DNA from: Membranipora membranacea
Taxonomy: Eukaryota; Bryozoa; Gymnolaemata; Cheilostomatida; Membraniporidae
DNA length: 64,000 nt
NCBI GenBank assembly: GCA_914767715.1
Contig: OU612069.1
Coordinates: 10,287,387-10,351,386, forward strand
Direction of reading: 5' to 3'
Part shown: positions 1 to 11,300 of the stretch, one piece after another
Position numbering within the stretch: the stretch's first letter is position 1
Layout of the letters: each line of letters starts with the position of its first letter
Made by a program: the position numbers and the translations under genes
The notes under the pieces: model-generated
Told to the model about the DNA's origin: nothing
Seen by the model: the letters and a program-made list of their open reading frames with translations, nothing else
Databases searched by the model: none

Positions 1-2082
1 TATACATATCTAATAATATATATACAACATTATAAAGCAACTTTGAACAACCTCACCTTGAACTAATGAAATTACGGAGTATCAAGCCAAGCAACCAGAT
101 TCTAACTGTAAGTCAATTTGGTCATGTTACACTTTGAGAGTTATTCTCTTTCCAAAAATGGGTATGGTTGGAGACTAAATGCTTGGTCATTGGTAAATAA
201 CAAAAACTGCAGTATGAATACTGAGCACAAACCAAACTGTTAGTTATTGGTAATTTAGTATTGCTAAATTCAAGACTGCTTAATTTAATTCGGAAAGTTG
301 AGGATTGTCCATTTCACAGAATTAAATATCAGACATTTTGCTTTTGTGAATTTCCTGAGCTTATGCTATAAAGATTGAAGTAAATATTCAGTTTGCAAAA
401 CGATAAAATGTTCCTCCTTCATCCACAATATACCGTACCAAATACGTAATCAAGCCGGACATGTTACCATCATTATTAACATCATTATTAACATCATCAC
501 AGTTTGATCTTTTAATCATACCCTCTACACACAATCTGTAAGATAAGGCAGCAGAGCTTACCATATCTATGATCTATAAGGGCATATTATATGGGGGGAT
601 GGTTAGACGGCGCGCTATCGGTTAGCATGCTGTCTAGTGCTGCAGGAGTGGTGGGTACAACTCCCACTGGGGGACCTGTCATCATGGATTGTTCCTGTCC
701 AGCATCCATATTTCCTTTGGCCATGCCAACTATTTTGGTGCAATTATAATCATTATGAATAGTGAATTAGTGAAAAGCTAGCATGCTAACCGATTGCTAT
801 TAATAAATTTTATTAATTATCATATTATGGTCACTTAAATTTTTCAATATAAGAAGCGAGACCAACAATGTAATTACTATATAGTGTGATGAATTATTTT
901 CTGAATCTTGGATATTAGAGCACAGACATAGATAATGTAATGTAAGGTTCTCGCTCTTCCAGCCTGTGAACAGCATAACTACAACGTATGAGGCTCAAAG
1001 GCCAGGTTAAAAGTTAGTAAAATTAAAAAGCATAACACAGTACTACATCATTAAACAGCTGAACCTTGTCACATTATTTTAGGAAAAAATGAGTTATTTA
1101 GTTGTAAGAAAACTCTGTATCTTTAACCAAATAACAGGTTTTGCCAATGCAGCACTCACCTGAAGAAATTGGAGAGTTGAATATGAGGCACAAATTTCAC
1201 TCCTTCTAGAGTAAGACTCAAGTATGTCCAAGCTTTACCATATACATGTAATACATTCAATATTTATATATCTATATATATCTCTATATTGGTGGAAAAC
1301 AAACAAACAAAATTAATTAAACAACACATCTCAATCGGAATGGGGAATTTATTGACAGTCCAGCAACACAACCTGAAATTGAGATTCCACAGAGGATCAA
1401 GCTGATCATAAATTATTGTTATTGACTTGATCTTACTGGAAATTCCAAAAAAGGTGCATTGTGGGATACTCATAAGTATCCTAGCTAGTATAATCTAATT
1501 ACAAATGCCAGTCAACAGGAGCAGAATAGCTTCACAGTGTAAGCAATGAACTATTTGGTGTAGTTCATTGGTGTAAGGATATATCCTTACTCTGTGATAG
1601 CTTCATACATTATGACTGTCAATGTTGGACCACACATGAAGGCTTTGCAACAAACAACACAACTGTCAATATTAGGAGGATGGTCAACTCCCTTTAGACC
1701 ACCCATACACAATAGCTGGATAACTTATAACTGTCAGTGTTAGACCACGCCTCTTTCCCATTCAGGATCTTACCGAAAAAAGATATCGGAGATGGTAATT
1801 TCTACCCATTGATATATATATGAATATGAATATGAATATGAATATATGAATTCATATCAATGTTTCTACCATATATCATAACCATAGCTACAAAGGATAT
1901 TGTAAATCAGTGTTTTGTGACTCTAGTAATGTATGTCTGCAATAATGTATTGATTTTGCTTTTATTTTTGGACAAAATTGTCATTATCTCAACTCCATGG
2001 TTCTTGTCTTCACATTTATTACAGGCGTGACTGAACTTGCATACCCTCCTAGAGCAAGTCCAATAATTAAAAAAATTATGAT
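1..2082. other. Non-coding stretch, no gene recognised
   Basis: I see no convincing exon here. The sequence is AT-rich. A short (GAATAT)n tract lies at about 1809-1850. A possible tRNA-like SINE relic lies at about 600-690 (a GGTTAG A-box-like start and a GGTGGGTAC...CCCAC arm), too weak to call. It lies downstream of the last exon of the minus-strand TANGO6-like gene and may include its 3' UTR. Confidence 0.4.
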
Positions 2083-2373
2083 TCATAATACAGGGGCATC
2101 ATTTTTCAACAAATTTCTGAGGTCAACTAGTATTCCTTCGTTAATCTGGGACACCACTGACTCCGGTACATTGTTCCCCGATAGCTGATTAGGTGGATGG
2201 GTATTACCTGTTTTACTGCCGCTGCTGGCTATGCTGTCACTGTAGGAGCCCGCATCGTTCTCCCAGCCTGCATTGCTGCCTGCTCATCAAACGCTTGCTG
2301 CCTCCTTCTTACAAGTGGTTTAATTTCAAGAACATCAGCTGGGCCGCCTGATCGGGTCCTTTGCTGGCTGCTA
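2083..2373 (-). CDS. Last exon of TANGO6-like gene (tentative)
   Basis: The acceptor TTCTATTCCAG precedes an open frame with SSSQQRTRSGG and then KPLVRRRQQAFDEQ. This frame stops at 2229-2231 (TAG). A second frame, -1 relative to it, runs from about 2280 to a TGA at 2083-2085 and reads ...PESVVSQINEGILVDLRNLL..., which resembles an amphipathic C-terminal helix. Either the protein ends at 2229 or the exon carries a -1 shift between 2229 and 2280. Its first-base phase fits the exon at 2740-2875. Confidence 0.4.
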
Positions 2374-5300
2374 CTGGAATAGAATTAAACTTATAGGATT
2401 ACTGGTATACAATAGAAAAATTGTGTTATATAACTTGCCATGGTTTTCCACGAACAAATTTCTTTATTTACCAGATGTTCCTACTGAAATGACGGAACCT
2501 TTCAACAATTATTTCAGGTCAATACTTATAGACATATAAAATAGGGGAACACATATTCTTGAACATCCGGTCATAGAATTTTTTTTGTAAGATTGGTGTG
2601 ATCAGGTAGGATTTTCACACATTGTCGTCATCATTATATCCAAACCGTCAGGTAAGCTTGGGTTGAGTTGGTCTTGAGTGTCAAGAAGTAATTTTAATCA
2701 ACTGTGCAGGCGACAAAATGACGAGACAACCTTGATTACCTATAGATTACTGTGCGGTGTATGATGAGATAATACTCTACTACTACTACTCTGGGAGGTA
2801 GAGGGGGAGTAGAATGACCACTAGATGGAGTCTTATGTAGTGATGATGTCGTAGATGAGGGGGCATAACTCAAGACTGTATAATAATAGTAAGAGGGTAT
2901 AAAATATTGATGCAATTATTTTTCCTATGTCCAAAGAACTTGACACTCTTAAGACCAACATTAATGTACCATGGTTATGTTGGTCCCAAGGGCGGTAAGT
3001 TCTTTGGACTTATCACAGGAAACCCCATGCCCTTCATTATGATGATTTAGCCCGAACAAAACATTTGACATGACTCGAAATGAAAGCATCAAATTTGTCC
3101 ATTTTGCTGCAGGACTTTGCAGCTGATTTCCCATGTTTTATGCTATCTACCTCCATACACATATCTGAGAATGGGATGTTGAGGAGGTGGGATCACAAAT
3201 TGATGAGTACACTATCCTATGGGATGTTTACTACACTGTTTTTACTTACTGTTGTGTGACAGCCAAACGGTCTAAATAAGGCTAACAAACACAATTAACA
3301 AATGTACCATTGAGAAGAAAACCGTAACTGTATATTTCTGAACAGACTGAAAGGAAAGGAACAACTGAACAGAATTTGTCGGACTACATTTTTCTTTGTT
3401 CTCTTTTTTTGTCTGTGTTTTGCTAAGATTTGATAGAATAGGCGACTTCAAGCTTTTTACTACAGTTGTGTAACCACAAATACATTAATTTTAGCAAAAT
3501 GATTTAGTGACTATAATGACTCAACAATTACCTGTTGGCCCTTAATATAGCTACCCTCTTATTATGGTAATCGGATGTCATGTCAAACACCGATTTAGGG
3601 GAAGACCACAATCTGCCACTGAAGCAATCAATGTTCCATTTATGCAAAAGTCAGATACCAGTCAGCAAGCCAGGCACATTATCTAGTGCAACCTACCATC
3701 CATCTACCAGTTGTGTAATACCAAGAAAACTACTGTGAACACGTTACACTCCTTAGCTGCAACCCATACTACTCTATTTACATGAATAACAATTTAAGTT
3801 AAAACACTGCTTCTGAAGAACCAGGAACTGCATTCACAGAAATACAGTGATCGAAAGCTTGCACAAAGTAAATCTTTGACTAGATGCTCTTTGCTCTGTA
3901 ATATTTTTTAGAGATTGAGATTAACTAAAGAGCTCGATCTTAGTATATCATGCTCAGCCTTACACCCCATCAGTATAGAGGGTAATATTATATTACTGCA
4001 GGCAGCAGCCATATCACCTGTCAAACTAAATGTACTACGTACGATACTTACACTGCGTACGGTATGTACATCACATACGGTATTTACATCTCGTATGGTA
4101 TGTACTTTGCGTATGGTACGTACATCACGTATGGTATGTACATTGCGTACGGTACTTACATCGCATACGGTATGTACATCACATACGGTATGTATGTACA
4201 TCTCGTATGGTATGTATGTACATCTCATATGATATGTACATCTCTTATGGTATGTACATCTCTTACGGTATGTGCACTGCGTATGGTACGTACATCACAT
4301 ACGGTATGTACATCTCATATGGTATGTACATCTCGTACGGTATGTAGATCTCGTACAGTATGTACACCGCGTACGTTACGTACACACTGTAGGGTATGTA
4401 GATCTCGTACGGTATGTACATCTCGTACGGTATGTTGTACATCGTGTACGATATGTACACAACAAACACTATGTATGTAGGCTATGTGGGCTACGCAAAA
4501 AAACACATAAAGTAGCTGTAGTAGGTTATCTTATGATGATATCATGCAACAAAAGCCATGTTATTTGTTTTCTCAAACTATACTCATTAGAATCATAGAT
4601 GAGGTGCCCTTCAGTATAAGGATGAGTAAATGTGTACCTAAGTGTCTAGTTATCTTTGTGATGACTTCACCAACTTTCAGTCTTGTTTCGGTTACGATAT
4701 TCTGATTGTTGAAGTTTTTGCACAGAGCCTCTAGGACTTTAATAGCTTTGGTATCTGACAGCGCTGATATGGCTACAAGTAGAACAAAATAATATTTATG
4801 TTGATAAGGAGCTTTTATAAGGACTGAGAGGTAAATTATGTTTACATGTAATAAATATAGGAGCTGTTCCTCATAAACACCTTCTAGAATATACATATAT
4901 AGGTTCTGATATTTGTAGTTATGAGGTTCTGATGATATAGTGTGCGTGTACACCTGCAATGACAGTGTTGTGTTGTGATGAAGATATATAACCGATACTA
5001 AGTATATAAGCTCACCGTTGATAGCTGAGAGGTATATGTATGTATCTGAGTGAGGTAAATGTTCTATCAGCAACGCTAGCAATGTCTCACTGTTATCCAG
5101 AGTTTGCTTATCGCGTCTATTAACATATTAAGCAAAAACTATACTTATTGGGCTTGATAATAGTATTTGCACTGTTCTAATCTGTGTGTTATCTCTCCAG
5201 TCCGGTTTGTAACACGCGCATATATGTACCCTATATGATTGTATCATAAACTTATAGATTTCTCTATAAGTTTATGGATTGTATGCATACATACCCAATG

Positions 5301-8300
5301 CCAAGTAATTATCGCCTCAAGATAGCTCAAATTTGGCCACACCATAACATACTCTCTAACCAACCCAATCCAAGCCCAATACCACATTTTAGAGGGATTT
5401 AAGTAAGCTTTGCAACCAGGACTGCCAACTTTTATAAGAGTGGATTTACCCTTTTTCCAATTCTGCTCTCTACTCTTATGCTTTTTTCAAAAAGTATAAT
5501 AATCTGCTCTACTCACTCAAGTTTGCACTCATGCCATGCCAACTTTTATATTGAATCACCTGCACCCGTCTTGTGCGTCACTACGGTGCTCAATAAACAC
5601 CAAGCCATATATATCCCCAGCGAAACTACTTTTTATCTACAAAAATAGATGGCAGCCCTTTTGGTTACCTTAAAATTTCTTGTGAAATCAGTAACAATGT
5701 TTGTCATCCATATTTTCAGGACTTTTGATCAAATTGTGTCAGCTATTTGATATTATACTTATAGGATAAGTTGGTACCACCTTTTGATTAGTTTAACGAG
5801 TTGTATCAGAGCATGTCCCTTAACAGCTATCAGTGAGTCACTGATCTCATCTATGGCTATCTCATACTTAGACTTTGATGATGAGGGAGTGTCGTGTGAC
5901 TGTGCATCATTTAACCTTGATGTGACATCTCCAAGAGACAAGTATTATCCTTCTTGGGTGGTCCGATAGGAAAAGAGCAAGTTGCTGATTGGTCACTTTT
6001 CACATGATTCAAGTTAGTGCTTCCATCATCCAGTACAGTGTCATTCAAATGAGACTCAACAGTACCTAATGGTTCCGCTAGGGTCATCATGGCAGGTGGT
6101 TCAGCTTGGGTGGCTGTTACAGATGGCTGGACTGATTTGTTGTCAGATTTGCTTGCTGTTTGTTTTTGCCCTTCTACAGATACCGAATCAATTGTTGATG
6201 ATTTGAGCCCCCTCCCCAACAACAAAGCTTGTCAAGACTGGGTAATGTTTCTGGTTTCCTGGACACCATCAGATTATGTCAGAATTGGCATATCGATCGC
6301 TACATTTGCTTGCCCTAAATCGGTTATATTAGGTGCCAACAGGAACTTAGTGACTCATTAAATCATTTGGCTAGGAGGAATGTGTTTGAGTAGTGATAGT
6401 CAGCCAGAGAAAAGGATACAAATAATAATTCTAGTCTGAGAAATTCTGTTCAGCTGTTCAGCAATTTACAGTTACCGTGATTTGAGCCACACAAGTCCTT
6501 GCGTTGCATTAGCAACACGTATATTTAACGCCAGCTCACATGTGTCCTGCGCCCCCTCAACCAATGATATCTTATTCAGAGGATCACTCAAATCTCTCAG
6601 AGATACCATATCACTATCACTCATCTGCAAATTCAAGTTTCTATTCTAAATAGAAATATTCAAAATTTAATCATCAAATATTAGTCATCCTTTTAACCAT
6701 TGTAAAATCAGTTACCACATTTTTTTTCGGACAGAGGTAGTATTTGCAGTATTATGACTTCTATGCTTGACATACATTGTGTTTTACTGTTCCTATCATT
6801 CTATGAAAGTCAGTACTGATTCAGGAAAGGAGTAACAGTACCCCTTGATTCAAGTGACAATTCAAAGACTTTGTCATAGATATGTCAAAGCTTCATACGC
6901 CCATCATCTGTTTTATACGACGACTGGCACTTAGAACATTACTTTAACATCGGATGCCCCACTGAGCAGTGCTGTTAGTAAACCAAGAGATAGGCTAAGA
7001 GTCTCATTGGAAGTCATATCACCCCCCAACTCTGTATTCTCAACACCTGCTAGAACTCTATCTAGAGTTGACTAAAAGCAAAAGAAAAGAACATAGTTTC
7101 CTGGCTGTTTACATCAGTTATATAACATTGACATATATGGTGAACGATTGTTTTTGGATCAGTATACAGCTAATTCCATCACTTTGTCAGTGCCAAAGCG
7201 TCGAACACTGCATACAGTGTTAGAAATTGTCTAGTCTGTAAATTCAAATCGCAGGCTTATTTTATACGACATGAGAAGTTACATTTTTTGGGGAATATTC
7301 AATTTCTTCGGAGATTTTTGTTGAGGCTCATCCATATTGCTTCAATAATTGTTTAATCAAACATCTTATATAAGAAGGTCTGAATAATATAATATTCTGT
7401 ACTTTCCGGGGTTTGCTGAACATTGTGTATGCTTTGTCTAATCGACCATTTTCAAACACAGTGTGTGGTATGGATTAACGCTTTGAGCTAACAAATCGAG
7501 GACGGATCCTTGTACTGACCAAAAGTCTATCCATTGTCACACAAATATCTTGAGTATAACTAATAGCCCCAAATAGGTTAACATGTCAGCAAAACAAATT
7601 ACACTTTAAATATAATAAATTTTCGCCTGTAGCCAAATTTTCAATAAACCAATTAGTTGAGGAACAAAACCTCTATAATTATAACTAAAGTGTTCTCTCA
7701 GTGAAATGATATGAAGAAAAGATTGGCAGCTCACCTTGACAAACATGATGATGTGTATGGGTTCTTTGAGACAAGCGGAAGAGTGATTCTCGCAGAGAGA
7801 AGATAATAATGACATCACTCTGAACTTTAAGAAGAGCAGTGATAACTCCGATAACGACCTGCCATCCACTGGATCTACAGGTACAGTCAGCAAACCAGTC
7901 ACATCCTGCAGTCAAACAATCCGTATACAAAATACATACAAATACAAGTACAATACTATTAAAGCACTGATCTACCTGCGACGAGGGTGAAAGTGATTAC
8001 ATTATCACATGTTATCATTGATGTAAAGATAAACCAATCAATCTGTCTGATCTGTAGCACATGTGACTGCTGGTAAATTTGCCACAATCAGCGGTGTGCA
8101 ATGGTATTTGAACTAAGGGATTGTGACACCGGATTGCTATGTTACAGAGCGTGCGAGCGGCCTTCTAACAGAGGGAGACTACTCCTTACTCCTACCTACC
8201 TACCTCTTACTGTCAGAGTTAGAGAATAGTTAGAGAATAAGTAACAGTAACAGGTTGATTTATAAGTTTTATCTGAGGACACCAGTTACACTATCTCTCT

Positions 8301-11300
8301 CTCACCTGTAAGAGTTTCATGAAATATTCTTGTATTAGCTTCTGACTGGTCACTTTGGAGGGGCAGAACAGTATGGCTGAAGTTCTTAACTGCTCTGTAC
8401 TCAGATCATCAGCTGATTGGATACTTGCTGCTTTGTCACCTTGGATACGGATCTGCTTATCACTGAATGTAATGTGATGGAGGAACGAGTTGAGTAACTG
8501 ATCATCACTAAATTGTAAGCAGTATGAAAGCAGCTCCTCACAGCATAGCCTACAACCCAAATTCAGCCAACCAAGTAATAACAATCACAGCGTACAGTGA
8601 TCCTTTCCACACATGAGTAACCTAGTAATGGGGTAACTCATCGCAAGCTAACTGAAATAGGGTTCTTCAAGTTATGGAGTGTGTTACCCTGTATGTATGT
8701 AGCTTTATTTCGACCAGGGTATTTTTAAAGAAAGTAATTAAAAATTAGCATTATTGCTTTGGGAACAGAAAAAGAAGAGAGCTGTAAAAAAAATAAAAAC
8801 CATTTATTTAAAATCTACAATTGACAGCTCACATTATTCAGGTACCCAGCATTGGATGACATAGATGGTACACTCAGCGGAAATCTTGAATAGTATGTTT
8901 ATGTTTATTATAACTATTATTTTGGTTACCTGGTATCTGTGACAATGACAATGTGTATATTCCTCATATAGACAGTAAATATTGGGATCATCACTTCTGT
9001 ACAGTATCTTATAAGATTGGACTGTGGGTCGACGCCGCAGCATATCAGCTAAAAAATGAGACAAGTTCTACATGCTCACAATCCTTGTGTTGTTATATCT
9101 AAGCCATGCACTGCAACATCAGCTAACAACTGCATATAACCAGATAAACCTATATGAGAGACAAAAACTACCGACTCAAACTGAGCAGAGGATGTGTCAT
9201 GGTGGATCAACTGTTTAGAGCGCCGGACCTTCAGGTTGTGGTTGAAGGTTGTGGGTTCGATTACCACTGCCCCAAGGTGTGCTCCCACCTGCTTGCAAAT
9301 AGAGAGCAACTTGGCGCAGATATTGCGGCCTCGCCACTAAGGCACTAGAATTTTGCCGCCCATGCTTTGGGAGGTGGCGAGTGACAAGACATCTGATTTT
9401 TATCAACATTTAATCAACCTTTTTTCATCCTAGCTTCAACGCTTAAACTTTGCCTGAGCCCCAAGAAGCAGGAATCTATCAGCAGATATTTTGATCTAGT
9501 GTGGACTTCTACTCGATATAGGTTGGCCAGTCCTTCACCTTCAGTCTTGGATGACCCAAACCACAATCAGCAGCAAGTACAGAATATATGAGATTGTGTG
9601 AGATTGTGTGAGTGTGAAGGTTAACTAAACCAACCAGGTTCAGCTTTTCTGGCTAATAAAACTCAAGCCTTCCCTAAAACCAATCCACCTGGAATATGAA
9701 AGACTCAGAGCAGATGATAAAGGCTGATCCACGCTGGATCCGCTGCCCTCTTTATGACAGCTTGACCAAAGGTTTGCCGCATTGTCTGTTTGTAATATTA
9801 GCATGAGGTTAAGAGGTGAATCACTAAGTATTGACCACAGGAGTAGGAGGTGGCTCAGTTGGTTAGAGCGCCGGACTTCAAAACGCAAGTGTTGAAGGTC
9901 CTGGGTTTGAATCCCACTGCAGTCCATCTTCTACTGGGGATTGGTTGGCCTGCCTGCAAACTGAGAGCAAATTGGCGCAGATATTGCGGCCTCGCCATTA
10001 AAGTCCCTCGACCGGTATATAAGGGCCAGTCAATGTAAAGCGATCACCCAGCCATATCAAATTCAAATGGGGTTAGCAGCATTCAAATTCCTCCTGCTTT
10101 TTCGGAATTAAGAGGAGAAGCAGTGAATTATTTTTAATGGGAATCAGACAAGCTGATGCGGAATTGTGTGATACACATGCCCAATAAATTTTCATTCCAA
10201 TAATGGCATTGGAAAGTGGTGAAAATATGACTAATGTCATACGAAATTGCCCAGTTCCGATGATTTCAAATCATCCGCTTCAAAATATACGAGCTCTTAT
10301 TGGTCAATTTTGACGTTATGATTGATGGTTTTAGAGGTTGCCTAGATACCGTTGTCAAGATTGAAATTGACCGTTGTAATTAAACCCTATAATCCCAAGT
10401 GTGATGAGCCAACACAACAATAGCTATATCATAGCTTCTATTCAACTTTATTTATGGGTGTCTGCGAATCACAATTTCTTACATAACACACTTGACCACC
10501 TGAGAACGCAACGTGGACTGGCTGTTAGAGGCGGAGACCAAGGCCATTCTCCGCCTCTAATTACATTGATCAGCCAATGGTCTTGCCTGTCACTTCACAT
10601 GATTAATCCCCGTGCACCCCCTTCGATTCCTACCTCTTTAAGGCACTAATATTTCGCCGCCCATGCCTCGGGATGGGCGAGTGATATTAGTGATATATCT
10701 TATTTTAATCAACCACATCGGGGACAGCCTGTGTTAATGGTTGGCTTGATTTTATGTAGATGTTAGCGAAAACTAGTTACAACTGATAGGAAGGCACTGA
10801 AATCAAATGCAAAGCTGTGTTTCGACTTTTAAGTTTCAAATCTGAAACTGATTTTGGTAACAAATCATTTTGTAAGATTTTTATATTTAAAGTTTCTCCG
10901 ATAGTTTATTTTAGAATCCCTAACCCTGTAATTGATTGCCTGTTTATGACTGAATTAGTGTTAAAGGGAGTGATGGCTCTGCACCATAAAACTCATTTGC
11001 AGAACCAAAAGCATTTGTAAGTGAGTAAGTCAGCCATAAATGCCAATACGCCCTTGCATCCAAACTGCGAGCCATACAAGCCAGCTTGTGTGGGCATTCC
11101 ATAACATATCACTACTTACTTTGTACGAGATATTTGATGGTAAGAGCTGACATCTCAGTAGAAACATCACCAATAAGCTGAGACCAGAAGTGATCATACA
11201 TTAGTTGCGCATGTTTAGATTGCACGCTACACAGTATCGCTGCACATACTCTATAATACTGTCTGTTACTTCTTCACTACCGTCATCATTATCCTTGAGC

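Noticed and set aside
590-690. tRNA-derived SINE
   Set aside because: Boxes are too degenerate and no second copy of the body was seen in the window.
3060-3120. piggyBac transposase fragment (MTRNESIKFVHFA)
   Set aside because: The match is about 13 residues without neighbouring motifs; likely chance.
3908-4598. Several 60-140-codon frames on both strands
   Set aside because: All lie in the 18-bp minisatellite and are by-products of its unit length.
9846-9925. Functional tRNA gene
   Set aside because: A and B boxes are present, but the stems do not complete a cloverleaf and the body is shared with another SINE copy.
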